From the NCBI RefSeq assembly GCF_030271255.1, contig NZ_JASJOM010000007.1, forward strand, positions 124,001 to 188,000: a stretch of 64,000 nucleotides of DNA, in the 5' to 3' direction. This document shows, piece after piece, positions 36,005-45,642 of this stretch (positions are counted from its first letter, which is position 1; the number at the start of each line of letters is the position of its first letter). The position numbers and the translations under genes are program-made. Origin of the DNA: Peribacillus folii (GTDB lineage: Bacteria > Bacillota > Bacilli > Bacillales > DSM-1321). The notes under the pieces were generated by a model. That model had not been told where the DNA came from and did not search any database. It worked only from the letters and a program-made list of their open reading frames with translations.

Positions 36005-36586
36005 TTATTTTTCGTTCTCTTCATCTAGTTCTTCTTCGTCTTCATCCTCGTCCTCATCGTCTTCGAGGTCAAATGCTTCATCTTCGATTATTTCATCTTC
36101 CAGGTCTTCATCATCTTCCACATCATCGTCCAAAAGCACTTCATCGATAACTGGAGAACCTAGGATATCATCCTCGTCGTCATCCTCATCCTCGTCCAGA
36201 TCATCCACATCTTCATCGAAATCAAGATCTTCATCATCCAGTTCATCGAAATCATCGATGACGGCAGCAGCCTTTTTCGTTTTCTTTTTCTTTTTCGGTT
36301 TAACGACATGGACGACTTCTTCTTCGATTTGGTCAACTGGGTACCATGTTTTCAATCCCCAACGGTTGTCACCAAGTGAAGTGAAACGGCCATCCACATT
36401 TAAATCCGTATAGAATTGGGCAATTCTCTTTTCCACTTCCGCTTTGGATAAGTGATGCAGCGTAGCGATCTCACTGATTAGATCCTTGAACAGGATCGGT
36501 TCATTTCTTTCGACTAACAAATCATATGCCATCTCTATTAAGGACATTTCCAATAGTTGCTCTTTTGAGTATTGTTTTAAACTCAA
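36005..36586 (-). CDS. rpoE: RNA polymerase delta subunit
   Basis: Firmicutes-specific RNA polymerase subunit that speeds recycling and sharpens promoter selectivity. The N-terminal HARE-HTH domain (residues ~1-90, with IAQFYTDLNVDGRFTSLGDNRWG) is followed by a Lys patch (KPKKKKKTKKA) and a long Asp/Glu-only tail (~110-193). TTG 36586 (LSLKQYSKEQL) with AAGGGA ten bases upstream matches the B. subtilis N terminus; the upstream GTG sits in that site. Order rpoE-pyrG is conserved. Confidence 0.95.
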   Translation of the reverse strand: MSLKQYSKEQLLEMSLIEMAYDLLVERNEPILFKDLISEIATLHHLSKAEVEKRIAQFYTDLNVDGRFTSLGDNRWGLKTWYPVDQIEEEVVHVVKPKKKKKTKKAAAVIDDFDELDDEDLDFDEDVDDLDEDEDDDEDDILGSPVIDEVLLDDDVEDDEDLEDEIIEDEAFDLEDDEDEDEDEEELDEENEK

Positions 36587-36976
36587 ATTCTGCACTTCCC
36601 TTCTCTATTCAAACACTGAATTCTGTGTTTTTTCACATAAAAAAATAATCTAAAACAGTATTTCGATAAAATAACGACAATTCCTGCTAGACATATACTC
36701 CATTATAAACAATCCAAATGGGTTTATGCTAGTTCTATCTGTCACTTTCACGGATTTACCTTAATGCCCCGCTGTGACATTCACTTACTTGGAGATGAGA
36801 CCCGATCGATTGCCAAACAGCTCAAATACCGGAATGATGGCTAACTAGATCCAAATCCGACCGTTTCCAGGTACATGCTTATGATCCGATGGAGCTGATT
36901 CATCATTTTTGCCCCTTTTTCGAATAATTATAACGGGGAATTAACATTTTTCCAAAAAGGATCATAGTTATTACGT
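36587..36976. other. Intergenic gap between icmF and rpoE, no gene seen
   Basis: AT-rich near rpoE, where its promoter should be; a TATAAT on the minus strand at about 36708-36713 lacks a good -35. The middle (36760-36900) is more GC-rich but has only short frames with no recognisable family. Confidence 0.5.
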
Positions 36977-37008
36977 GAATGGGACCCCTTCAATTAGGGA
37001 TCCCATTC
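36977..37008 (-). terminator. Inverted repeat after icmF
   Basis: Stem GAATGGGA(C)CCCT/AGGG(A)TCCCATTC just after the icmF stop. No T-run follows, so it may be a weak terminator or mRNA end-protection hairpin. Confidence 0.6.
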
Positions 37009-37016
37009 CTCATGAC

Positions 37017-40000
37017 CTACATATTTCTGCGATATTGCCCGCCTACATCATATAGCGCCCGGGTTATCTGGCCAAGACTGGCCACTTTCACACAGTTCAT
37101 GAGCTCGGCAAAAATATTGTCCCCATCCATGGCCGCAGCCTTCAGTCTGGTTAGCGCTTCATCAGTGAACTGCTGATTCTTGTCCTGGAATGCTTGCAGG
37201 TTTTTGATTTGCCCTTCCTTTTCTTCCTTTGTTGCACGGGCGATTTCCATGCTGTTGACCGCATCCTCGGAAGGGGGATTCGGATTAAGGTACGTATTGA
37301 CCCCAATGATCGGCAATTCCCCCGTATGCTTCTTCATTTCATAATGCATGGATTCATCCTGGATTTTGCCGCGCTGATACTGGGTCTCCATTGCACCAAG
37401 GACGCCGCCTCGATCATTGATCCGGTCGAACTCCTGAAGGACCGCCGCCTCGACCATATCCGTCAATTCCTCGACAATGAAGGAACCGGAAATGGGATTT
37501 TCGTTCTTTGAAAGGCCATGCTCCTTCGTGATGATCATTTGAATCGCCATGGCACGGCGTACAGATTCTTCGGTAGGGGTCGTGATGGCTTCATCATAAG
37601 CATTGGTATGCAGGGAGTTACAGTTGTCCTGTAACGCCATCAATGCCTGAAGCGTGGTTCTGATATCATTAAAATCTATTTCTTGCGCATGAAGGGAGCG
37701 GCCGGATGTTTGTATATGATATTTCAGCTTCTGGCTGCGGTCATTCGCTCCATATTTATCCCTCATGACCGTCGCCCATATCCTTCTTGCAACCCTTCCG
37801 ATGACCGTATATTCCGGATCGAGCCCATTAGAGAAGAAGAAAGACAGGTTCGGGGCGAAATCATCAATGTTCATCCCGCGGCTCAAGTAATATTCAATGT
37901 AGGTGAAGCCATTCGCCAAAGTGAATGCCAATTGCGAAATCGGATTGGCGCCTGCTTCGGCAATGTGATAGCCGGATATGGACACGGAATAGTAGTTCCT
38001 GACTTTATGATCGATGAAATAAGCTTGGATATCTCCCATTAACCTTAAAGCGAATTCCGTAGAGAAGATGCATGTATTCTGGCCTTGGTCCTCTTTCAGG
38101 ATATCCGCCTGAACTGTTCCGCGTACCGTTTGAAGGGTGGCCGCCTGCACATCCTGCGCCTCCAGTTCGGTTAGGGGGCGGCCGAGCTCTTCCACCTTTC
38201 GCTGAACCTGCTGATCGATTGCCGTGTTCATGAACATGGCCAAAATGATCGGTGCCGGCCCATTAATGGTCATGGAAACGGATGTTGATGGATGGCAAAG
38301 ATCGAAACCTGCATACAGTTTTTTCATGTCATCCAGCGTACAAATGCTAACGCCGCTTTCCCCCACCTTGCCATAGATATCCGGTCGATGATCGGGGTCT
38401 TCGCCATATAATGTTACGGAATCGAATGCGGTACTGAGCCGTTTAGCATGGTCATCCTTAGATAAATAATGAAAGCGGCGATTCGTCCGGTCCGGGGATC
38501 CCTCACCGGCAAATTGCCGTTTTGGATCTTCCCCTTCACGTTTGAATGGGAAGACCCCAGCTGTATACGGGAAAAAGCCCGGAACATTTTCACGGGATAT
38601 CCATCCTAAGATCTCGCCATAATCAACAAATTTAGGCAATGACACTCTCGGGATCAGTAAACCTGATAAGCTTTTCGTTTTAAGCTTCGTAACGATTTCC
38701 TTATCCCTGACTTTCGTGACGAACTGCTCCCCTGCATATTTTTCTTTTAAATCATGCCATCCAGAGAGCGATGTTTTCGATTCAGGGGATAACCTGGAAT
38801 GCGTTTCTTTTTTCAGTTCTTCCAAAGATGCCAGGATTTCTTCGTTATTATCCTGCTCCTTAACCGCCTCAATGGCCCCTTCAAGCTGGAAAAGCCTGCG
38901 GGCGATGCCGGCTTGCTCCTCCGTACGTTTATGATACGTTCTGACCGTATCGCTTATTTCCCGCAAATAATACCGGCGATCATTCGGGATGATGACATTT
39001 TGCTTATAAACATCCGCCTCCTTCGAAAACGAGGTGCTCCATCCCATCCCTGCTTTTTCATTGAGCTTTTCGATCAGGGCAGCGAATAATGCATTCGTGC
39101 CGGGGTCATTGAATTGGGAAGCGATCGTGCCATAAACCGGCATTTCCGAAGGATCTTGATCGAAAAGCGTCCGGCTTCGCTGATATTGCTTTTGAACTTG
39201 ATTTTTTGCATCCTCGGAGCCTTTGCGCTCATATTTATTGATGACGATCAAATCTGCGTAATCGATCATATCGATTTTTTCAAGCTGGGAGGGTGCACCG
39301 AACTCACTTGTCATTACATACATGGAAACATCACAGATCTCGGCAACCTCAGCATCCCCTTGGCCAATCCCGCTCGTCTCGACGATGATCAGGTCGAAGC
39401 CGGCTGCCTTCACGACGGATATCGCATCTTTAATCGCCAAGGACAGCTCACTTTTTGAATGGCGCGTGGCCAGGCTCCGCATATACACCCGCTCAGAAAA
39501 AATCGCGTTCATCCTGATCCTGTCGCCAAGCAGGGCACCGCCCGTTTTTTGTTTGGTCGGATCGACGGATAGAATGGCCACTTTTTTATCCTTGATTTCG
39601 TTAAGGAAACGCCGGATCAGTTCATCGGTCAGTGAACTTTTACCCGCACCGCCCGTCCCTGTAATCCCAAGAACAGGCACCTTCCTTTCAGAGGTCTTGA
39701 TTTGCTCAAAAATGCTTTCCACAGCTGCGGCAGATTCTTCTGTAGCCTCAAGCCTGCTTTCAGCAAAGGTGATATATTGGGCCACCGCATTCGTCCCACC
39801 TGCAATCAGATCATCAAACCGTTCCTGTAAGGACGGTTTGACAGTCGGGAAGTCACATTCCCTCATCAAGACATTGATCATGCCCTGGAGACCATATTCG
39901 CGCCCTTCATCAGGGGAGAAGATGCGGGCAATCCCATAATCATGAAGCTCCTTGATTTCCCTCGGAATGATGACCCCGCCGCCTCCGGCAAAAATCCGGA

Positions 40001-40283
40001 TATGCTCAGCCCCCCTTTCCTTCAACAGGTCATACATATATTTAAAATATTCCACATGTCCGCCTTGGTAGGATGACATGGCAATCCCTTGAACATCCTC
40101 CTGGATGGCTGCATTCACGATCTCCTCGACAGAGCGATTATGTCCAAGGTGAATGACTTCGGCCCCGCTCGACTGCAGGATCCGCCTCATGATGTTGATC
40201 GATGCATCATGACCATCAAATAAACTCGAAGCCGTCACGAACCTGATATGGTTTTTCGGTTTATACACATCAACTGTACTCAT
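37017..40283 (-). CDS. icmF: Fused isobutyryl-CoA mutase IcmF
   Basis: Coenzyme-B12 enzyme that interconverts isobutyryl-CoA and n-butyryl-CoA. Three parts are fused: B12-binding domain (residues ~10-145, with DGHDASIN, His25, and GGGGVIIP), a MeaB-type G-protein chaperone (~200-410, Walker [10 protein letters not shown] at 209-217), and the large mutase domain (~560-1088). The total of 1088 residues is normal. It starts 11 nt after the tetR stop and ends the thl-hbd-acd-acd-tetR-icmF operon, connecting branched-chain and fatty-acid metabolism. Some IcmF proteins also act on isovaleryl-CoA; that is not decidable here. Confidence 0.95.
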   Translation of the reverse strand: MSTVDVYKPKNHIRFVTASSLFDGHDASINIMRRILQSSGAEVIHLGHNRSVEEIVNAAIQEDVQGIAMSSYQGGHVEYFKYMYDLLKERGAEHIRIFAGGGGVIIPREIKELHDYGIARIFSPDEGREYGLQGMINVLMRECDFPTVKPSLQERFDDLIAGGTNAVAQYITFAESRLEATEESAAAVESIFEQIKTSERKVPVLGITGTGGAGKSSLTDELIRRFLNEIKDKKVAILSVDPTKQKTGGALLGDRIRMNAIFSERVYMRSLATRHSKSELSLAIKDAISVVKAAGFDLIIVETSGIGQGDAEVAEICDVSMYVMTSEFGAPSQLEKIDMIDYADLIVINKYERKGSEDAKNQVQKQYQRSRTLFDQDPSEMPVYGTIASQFNDPGTNALFAALIEKLNEKAGMGWSTSFSKEADVYKQNVIIPNDRRYYLREISDTVRTYHKRTEEQAGIARRLFQLEGAIEAVKEQDNNEEILASLEELKKETHSRLSPESKTSLSGWHDLKEKYAGEQFVTKVRDKEIVTKLKTKSLSGLLIPRVSLPKFVDYGEILGWISRENVPGFFPYTAGVFPFKREGEDPKRQFAGEGSPDRTNRRFHYLSKDDHAKRLSTAFDSVTLYGEDPDHRPDIYGKVGESGVSICTLDDMKKLYAGFDLCHPSTSVSMTINGPAPIILAMFMNTAIDQQVQRKVEELGRPLTELEAQDVQAATLQTVRGTVQADILKEDQGQNTCIFSTEFALRLMGDIQAYFIDHKVRNYYSVSISGYHIAEAGANPISQLAFTLANGFTYIEYYLSRGMNIDDFAPNLSFFFSNGLDPEYTVIGRVARRIWATVMRDKYGANDRSQKLKYHIQTSGRSLHAQEIDFNDIRTTLQALMALQDNCNSLHTNAYDEAITTPTEESVRRAMAIQMIITKEHGLSKNENPISGSFIVEELTDMVEAAVLQEFDRINDRGGVLGAMETQYQRGKIQDESMHYEMKKHTGELPIIGVNTYLNPNPPSEDAVNSMEIARATKEEKEGQIKNLQAFQDKNQQFTDEALTRLKAAAMDGDNIFAELMNCVKVASLGQITRALYDVGGQYRRNM

Positions 40284-40294
40284 ATAGCTCCTCC

Positions 40295-40945
40295 TTATTG
40301 AAACGACTTGATATCCGCATTTTTATGAAAGGATGCATGTTGAATCAATAATTGGGTCTGCACATCGATATATTCCTGGAGCGTATACTCTTTATGCAAA
40401 GCCCACCTCCTAAAACTCCACATCTGTCCCTGGACAAAGATGTTGTGCGAAAGAAGGCTGATTTGTTTTTCCGTCAGCAAAAGTTCCCCGTTCTCGACAC
40501 ATTTCGTTATGACCTTTTCGAACATACCCACCATGCGGATCTCCTTGTTCAACACGTATGGCAGGGCATCCTTCGTCAATGCCTTCACCTCTTGATACAT
40601 CACCAGCACTTCGTCCTGCATGTCATCCATCACTCTATAAAAGTAGGCGATCGTCATCTTCAAGCTTTCAAGAGTTCCATCACTTTGTTCGATTTCTTTT
40701 TGAAGCTTTTCCTGGACTTCATCATAGATGAAGTCACAAACGAGATATAATATATCTTCCTTGGTTCGGATATACTCGTATAAGGTGCCGATGCTAAAGC
40801 CAGCCGCTTTGGCAATTTCCCTCGTAGTCGCCCGATGAAATCCCTTTTCCTTGAAAAGGGTCACCGCCCCTTTGATCATTTGTGTGCGCCTCTTTTCAAC
40901 CAGCCGCTCATCCTTCACAGACGCAAGAACTTCTCTTTTTTCCAT
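40295..40945 (-). CDS. TetR/AcrR family regulator of the acyl-CoA operon
   Basis: A 216-residue regulator. The N-terminal HTH (residues ~18-65) contains [37 protein letters not shown], quoted here only as the family pattern: [13 protein letters not shown] is the recognition helix region. The C-terminal ligand domain is helical and probably binds an acyl-CoA, by analogy with FadR. ATG 40945 follows AAGGGG; an upstream TTG was rejected. Between an acyl-CoA dehydrogenase and icmF. Confidence 0.88.
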   Translation of the reverse strand: MEKREVLASVKDERLVEKRRTQMIKGAVTLFKEKGFHRATTREIAKAAGFSIGTLYEYIRTKEDILYLVCDFIYDEVQEKLQKEIEQSDGTLESLKMTIAYFYRVMDDMQDEVLVMYQEVKALTKDALPYVLNKEIRMVGMFEKVITKCVENGELLLTEKQISLLSHNIFVQGQMWSFRRWALHKEYTLQEYIDVQTQLLIQHASFHKNADIKSFQ

Positions 40946-41058
40946 TTTCAATCCCCTTTTAAAAAACGCATCATATTCTCAACGGAAAACAATCCCCCAA
41001 AATTGAAAAGGGCATTCCGGCAAGGCGGTGCCTCAAGCGGAAAACCTCATTTTCAACC

Positions 41059-42198
41059 CTATTTCGTAACCATCCTTGATATGACCAGCTTTTGGATTTC
41101 CTGTGTACCTTCGTAGATCTGGGTTATTTTCGCATCGCGCATATAGCGTTCGACCGGATAATCCTTTGTATATCCATAACCGCCGAATACTTGGACGGCT
41201 TCCGTGGTGACCTTCATTGCTGTGTCACCGGCGAAAAGTTTCGACATGGCCGACTCTTTTCCATATGGAAGGCCCGCCGATTCCAGCCAGGCAGCCTGAT
41301 AGGTTAATAGCCTTGATGCTTCCACCCCTGTTGCCATATCCGCCAGTTTAAAGCCGATTCCCTGCTGTGCAGAGATAGGTTTGCCGAATTGGACGCGCTC
41401 TTTAGCGTAATTGACTGCGGCATCCAATGCACCCTGGGCGATCCCTACTGCTTGGGCGGCTATGCCGTTACGGCCTCCATCAAGCGTCATCATGGCGATT
41501 TTAAAGCCCTCCCCTTCCTTGCCAAGCAGGTTTTCCTTTGGCACCCGGCATTCATCAAAAATGATTTCGGTTGTCGGTGATGAACGGATTCCCAGCTTCT
41601 TCTCTTTTTTCCCAACACTGAAACCAGGGAAATCACTTTCAATGATGAAGGCACTCGTTCCTTTTTGTTTCGATTCGGGATCTGTCAAAGCGAAGACAAC
41701 ATAGGTATCTGCAATACCGCCATTGGTAATGAAAATTTTCGATCCGTTAATGATATATTCATCGCCGACAAGCTTTGCGGTCGTTCTCATGCCGCCCGCG
41801 TCTGAGCCGGAGCTCGGCTCAGTCAGGCCGTATGCGCCAATTTTTTCACCCTGCGCCATGGGCCGAAGGTATTTTTGCTTTTGTTCCTCTGATCCGAATT
41901 TGTAGATTGGCCAGCCTGCAAGAGAAGTATGGGCTGATAAAGTAACCCCAGTGGAAGCACAAACTCGGGAAAGTTCTTCAATCGCAATGCAATATGCCAA
42001 GTAATCGCTCCCTATTCCGCCGTATTCCTCAGGCCACGGAATTCCCGTCAAGCCAAGTTCGGCCATTTTATCAAAAATCTCACGGTCGAACCGTTCTTCT
42101 TCATCCCGCTCGGCAGCGGTAGGAGCCACTTCATTCTGGGCAAAATCGCGCACCATTTTTCTGATCATTTCATGTTCTTCCGTTAGTTTGAATTGCAT
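41059..42198 (-). CDS. Acyl-CoA dehydrogenase (MmgC-like), first of a tandem pair
   Basis: FAD enzyme for the first step of beta-oxidation. 379 residues, the same length as MmgC. Family motifs: [31 protein letters not shown] and the C-terminal [21 protein letters not shown]. The catalytic Glu363 is in IYEGTQEIQ. Lies 30 nt downstream of the second dehydrogenase; the two are clearly diverged paralogues, so they probably differ in chain or branch preference. Confidence 0.93.
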   Translation of the reverse strand: MQFKLTEEHEMIRKMVRDFAQNEVAPTAAERDEEERFDREIFDKMAELGLTGIPWPEEYGGIGSDYLAYCIAIEELSRVCASTGVTLSAHTSLAGWPIYKFGSEEQKQKYLRPMAQGEKIGAYGLTEPSSGSDAGGMRTTAKLVGDEYIINGSKIFITNGGIADTYVVFALTDPESKQKGTSAFIIESDFPGFSVGKKEKKLGIRSSPTTEIIFDECRVPKENLLGKEGEGFKIAMMTLDGGRNGIAAQAVGIAQGALDAAVNYAKERVQFGKPISAQQGIGFKLADMATGVEASRLLTYQAAWLESAGLPYGKESAMSKLFAGDTAMKVTTEAVQVFGGYGYTKDYPVERYMRDAKITQIYEGTQEIQKLVISRMVTK

Positions 42199-42228
42199 GT
42201 TAACCTTCCCCTGCCTTTTTTGATGTAT

Positions 42229-43359
42229 TTAGAGATTCTTATTGATGACCATTCTTTGGATTTCACTTGTGCCTTCATAAATTTCTGTTACCTTTGCATC
42301 CCTGAAATAGCGTTCGACTGGATATTCCGTTGTATATCCATAACCGCCGAATACTTGGACGGCTTCTATCGCCACCTCTACAGCAGTCCTCGAAGCGAAC
42401 AGCTTCGCCATCGCTGCCTCCTTGCCGCACTTCAAGCCCTCTGAGCGTAAAAATGCCGCCCGGTAGACAAGTAATCTTGAAGCTTCTATGTTAGTTGCCA
42501 TTTCTGCCAGCTTGAAGCCGATCCCTTGCTGTGCTGCAATCGGTTTGTTAAACTGCACCCTGTCCTTTGCATATTGGACGGCATGTTTCATCGCACCCTC
42601 AGCAATACCCAGGGCTTGGGACGCGATCCCTATCCTCCCTACATCCAGGTTGGCCATCGCAATTTTGAAGCCCTCACCTTCTTTGCCCAGCAGATTGCCC
42701 ACAGGTACTTTCATATCCTCGAAGGTCACCTGCACGGTGCTCGAGCCATGGAGCCCCATTTTACGTTCATCTTTACCGATGATTAAACCTGGAGTCCCCT
42801 TTTCCACGATAAAGGCAGAGATCCCCTTGCTGCCTGCAGCAGGATCCGTCGAGGCAAAAACAATGAATACATCCGCTTCACCGCCGTTTGTGATGAATAC
42901 TTTCGATCCGTTAATTCGATATTGGCCATCTTCCTTCACCGCCTTGGATTTCAAACTTGCAGCATCGGAGCCGGAGCTTTGCTCGGTCAAGCAAAAGGCG
43001 CCTAAATATTCTCCGGCGGCTAATTTAGGCACATACTTTCGCTTCTGCTCCTCGGTTCCAAAATAAACGATTGGATTCGTTCCGACAGAAGTATGGACGG
43101 AAAGTATGACACCGAGGGTGGGGCTAACTTTGGAAATTTCGTTGATGGCGATGATATAGGACATGAAATCCATCCCCGCGCCACCATATGTTTCCGGGAT
43201 GGGAATTCCCATCAAGCCAAGATTGCCCATATTTTGCAGGATCGCTTTTGGGAACATGCCTTTTTCCATGGCGTCTATGTGAGGGGCAATTTCTTTCTCC
43301 GCAAAATCGCTTACCATCTTCCGCATCATTTCCTGTTCTTCTGTAAACTTGAAATCCAT
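42229..43359 (-). CDS. Acyl-CoA dehydrogenase (AcdA-like), second of the pair
   Basis: Same family, 376 residues. Motifs FCLTEQSSGSDAAS, FITNGGEADVFIVFA and [21 protein letters not shown]; catalytic Glu362 in IYEGTSEIQ. Electrons go through ETF to the FadF-type protein encoded upstream. In B. subtilis an acdA gene sits between fadF and rpoE, so one of this pair is the positional counterpart. 37 nt after hbd. Confidence 0.93.
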   Translation of the reverse strand: MDFKFTEEQEMMRKMVSDFAEKEIAPHIDAMEKGMFPKAILQNMGNLGLMGIPIPETYGGAGMDFMSYIIAINEISKVSPTLGVILSVHTSVGTNPIVYFGTEEQKRKYVPKLAAGEYLGAFCLTEQSSGSDAASLKSKAVKEDGQYRINGSKVFITNGGEADVFIVFASTDPAAGSKGISAFIVEKGTPGLIIGKDERKMGLHGSSTVQVTFEDMKVPVGNLLGKEGEGFKIAMANLDVGRIGIASQALGIAEGAMKHAVQYAKDRVQFNKPIAAQQGIGFKLAEMATNIEASRLLVYRAAFLRSEGLKCGKEAAMAKLFASRTAVEVAIEAVQVFGGYGYTTEYPVERYFRDAKVTEIYEGTSEIQRMVINKNL

Positions 43360-43396
43360 TCCTTCATTCCTCCCTTGCTGCAGATTCTTCGCATGA

Positions 43397-44248
43397 TCAG
43401 TTATAGTCGTAAAAACCGCGGCCCGTTTTCTTGCCCAGCCAGCCGGCTTTTACATATTTTCTTAACAGCGGGCACGGTCGGTATTTATCGTCGCCAAGTC
43501 CTTGGTGAAGGGTTTCCATAATATATAGGCATGTGTCGAGTCCAATGAAGTCAGCTAAGGTAAGCGGCCCCATCGGATGATTCATTCCGAGCTTCATCAC
43601 ATCATCAATCGCCTCTTTAGTGGCGACACCCTCATATAGCGTATAGATGGCCTCGTTGATCATCGGCATCAAAATCCGATTCGCTACAAATCCGGGAAAA
43701 TCATTTACCTCCACCGGTACCTTATTCAAGGTTTCAGCCATCTTTTCCACCTTTTGATAAACCTCATCCGCTGTAGCAAGGCCGCGGATGACCTCCACAA
43801 GCTTCATCACTGGTACCGGGTTCATGAAATGCATCCCAATTACATTGCCCGGCCTTTTCGTGCTTGCTGCTATTTCCGTGATCGGAAGCGAAGAAGTATT
43901 GGTAGCTAGAATGGCATGCTGCGGTGCGATTCGGTCCAGCTCGGCAAATATCTTCGTTTTTATTTCCATATTTTCCACCGCAGCTTCAATCACCAAATCC
44001 ACTCCGGCTGCATTTTTCAAATCAGTCGACGGGGTCAGCCGGGAAAGGGCTGCCTCTTTATCTTCAGCCTTCATTTTTCCTTTCTCGACCTGTCGCGAAA
44101 GGTTTTTGGTGATTGTTCCTAAGCCTTTTTCCACCAATTCAGCTTTTAGATCATGCAAGAAAACCTCATAGCCCCCCATTGCACAAACCTGGGCGATGCC
44201 GGACCCCATCTGTCCCGCACCGATGACCATCACTTTTTGTATGTTCAT
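43397..44248 (-). CDS. 3-hydroxybutyryl-CoA dehydrogenase (MmgB-like)
   Basis: NAD(P)-dependent oxidation of 3-hydroxyacyl-CoA. Rossmann motif [17 protein letters not shown] at the start; catalytic region [13 protein letters not shown] and [17 protein letters not shown] with His138; C-terminal [16 protein letters not shown]. 283 residues. Between thl and the acyl-CoA dehydrogenases. No enoyl-CoA hydratase is encoded in the operon. Confidence 0.95.
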   Translation of the reverse strand: MNIQKVMVIGAGQMGSGIAQVCAMGGYEVFLHDLKAELVEKGLGTITKNLSRQVEKGKMKAEDKEAALSRLTPSTDLKNAAGVDLVIEAAVENMEIKTKIFAELDRIAPQHAILATNTSSLPITEIAASTKRPGNVIGMHFMNPVPVMKLVEVIRGLATADEVYQKVEKMAETLNKVPVEVNDFPGFVANRILMPMINEAIYTLYEGVATKEAIDDVMKLGMNHPMGPLTLADFIGLDTCLYIMETLHQGLGDDKYRPCPLLRKYVKAGWLGKKTGRGFYDYN

Positions 44249-44277
44249 GAAAACCCTCCTTCTTATCTATGAAACTA

Positions 44278-45471
44278 TTACCTTTGCTTTGGCACCTCGA
44301 TTAAGATTGCATCTCCCTGGCCTCCGCCGCTGCAGATTGCGGCTATGCCCAGTCCCCCGCCACGGCGTTTCAATTCATGCATGAGCGTGATGATGATGCG
44401 GGCACCGCTTGCCCCGATCGGATGCCCCAAGGCAACTGCACCGCCATTGACATTCACTTTTTCGGCATCGATGCCGGCAATCCTTCCACTTGCCAGTGCC
44501 ACTGCCGCAAAGGCTTCATTCACCTCGAATAAGTCGATGTCTTCCACCGATTTCCCTGTTTTCTTCAGGATTTCATTGATGACCAAACCAGGCGTTTTCG
44601 GGAAGTCCTTCGCTTCAACGGCAACTTCGGCATGACCTAAAATGTAGGCAAACGGAGTCTTCCCTTCTTTTTCGGCACGTTCCTCGCTCATCAATACGAG
44701 TGCTCCCGCCCCATCGTTGACTCCCGGGGCATTTCCTGCCGTTATCGTTCCCTCATTATTAAAAGCTGGGCCTAATTTAGCGAGCTTCCCGGCAGATGTA
44801 TCCTTTCTTGGTCCTTCATCATGCTCGAGCGTAATTGGATCCCCTTTTCTGACCGGGACCTGTACGGCAACGATTTCTTCTGCAAGTATCCCTTCATCGA
44901 TTGCTTTAAGCGCCTTTTGATGGCTCTCGTAAGCCCATCCATCCTGTTCCTCACGGGAAATTTCCAGATCCTCGGCAGTGCCGTTTCCGTAAGTGCCCAT
45001 ATGTACCCCTGTAAAACTGCAGCTAAGTCCATCGGATATCATCGTATCCTTCATCTGTGCATCGCCCATCCTTAAGCCCCAGCGTGCCTTTGGAAGGATG
45101 TAAGGTGCATTGCTCATCGATTCCATTCCACCCGCCACAATGATATCCTCATCACCTAACCGAATGATTTGATCGGCCAGCGTGACACTGCGAAGCCCTG
45201 AAGCACATACTTTATTAATCGTTTCCGTTTTCACTTCCCAAGGAATTCCGGCATGCCGCGCTGCTTGGCGTGAAGGGATTTGCCCCTGACCTGCCTGAAG
45301 CACGTTCCCCATGATAACCTCACCCACCTGGCTGCCCTCGATCCCTGCCCGTTCAAGTGCCTCCTTGATCGCGATTCCGCCAAGCTGTGATGCCGTAAAA
45401 CTGCTGAGGCCTCCGCCAAATTTCCCGAAAGGTGTTCTCACACCGCTGATTATCACTGTTTTTGCCATCAT
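44278..45471 (-). CDS. Acetyl-CoA C-acetyltransferase (thiolase, MmgA-like)
   Basis: Biosynthetic/degradative thiolase that condenses or cleaves acetoacetyl-CoA. The acylated Cys89 is in [12 protein letters not shown]; the second Cys is in [12 protein letters not shown]; His in [21 protein letters not shown] 45471 follows GGGAGG at 5 nt (the next ATG is also possible). First gene of the operon, with promoter, cre and FadR-like operator directly upstream. Confidence 0.95.
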   Translation of the reverse strand: MMAKTVIISGVRTPFGKFGGGLSSFTASQLGGIAIKEALERAGIEGSQVGEVIMGNVLQAGQGQIPSRQAARHAGIPWEVKTETINKVCASGLRSVTLADQIIRLGDEDIIVAGGMESMSNAPYILPKARWGLRMGDAQMKDTMISDGLSCSFTGVHMGTYGNGTAEDLEISREEQDGWAYESHQKALKAIDEGILAEEIVAVQVPVRKGDPITLEHDEGPRKDTSAGKLAKLGPAFNNEGTITAGNAPGVNDGAGALVLMSEERAEKEGKTPFAYILGHAEVAVEAKDFPKTPGLVINEILKKTGKSVEDIDLFEVNEAFAAVALASGRIAGIDAEKVNVNGGAVALGHPIGASGARIIITLMHELKRRGGGLGIAAICSGGGQGDAILIEVPKQR

Positions 45472-45493
45472 TATTTCCTCCCTTAAGTAAAAT

Positions 45494-45511
45494 TGATTGA
45501 ACGCTCGCTCA
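45494..45511. promoter_or_regulatory. FadR-like operator upstream of thl
   Basis: TGATTGAACGCTCGCTCA has the architecture TGANTGA-N4-TCNNTCA and matches the B. subtilis FadR consensus at 13 of 18 positions. It lies ~20-40 nt downstream of the predicted start. The operon's own TetR protein is an alternative binder. Confidence 0.5.
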
Positions 45512-45528
45512 ACCAAGAGCCAAACGTT

Positions 45529-45543
45529 TTGTAAGCGCTTAAT
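45529..45543. promoter_or_regulatory. Probable CcpA cre at the thl promoter
   Basis: TTGTAAGCGCTTAAT matches the cre consensus except for the last two bases, and overlaps the -10 box. B. subtilis mmgA is also under catabolite control. Confidence 0.5.
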
Positions 45544-45566
45544 ATTATCTTACATAATTTTGTCAA
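45539..45566 (-). promoter_or_regulatory. Promoter of the thl-icmF operon
   Basis: Minus-strand TTGACA, 16 nt, TATTAA. The -35 is perfect, the -10 moderate. Confidence 0.55.
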
Positions 45567-45584
45567 TAATTTAAATATTTAAAT

Positions 45585-45632
45585 AAAAAAATCACCTGCT
45601 TCCATAAAACGATCATATAAGAAGCAGGCGAT
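45585..45632 (-). terminator. Terminator of fadF
   Basis: Stem ATCGCCTGCTTC/GAAGCAGGTGAT followed by TTTTTTT on the minus strand, just after the fadF stop. It separates fadF from the thl operon. Confidence 0.85.
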
Positions 45633-45642
45633 CATATTTTGA

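Noticed and set aside
36763-36843. Short open stretch between icmF and rpoE resembling coding DNA
   Set aside because: Only ~26 codons, no family recognised on either strand; could be a remnant but there is nothing to support it.
39322-39939. 205-residue plus-strand frame opposite icmF
   Set aside because: It is antisense to the conserved G-protein part of IcmF, with low-complexity Ser/Ala content and no ribosome-binding site.
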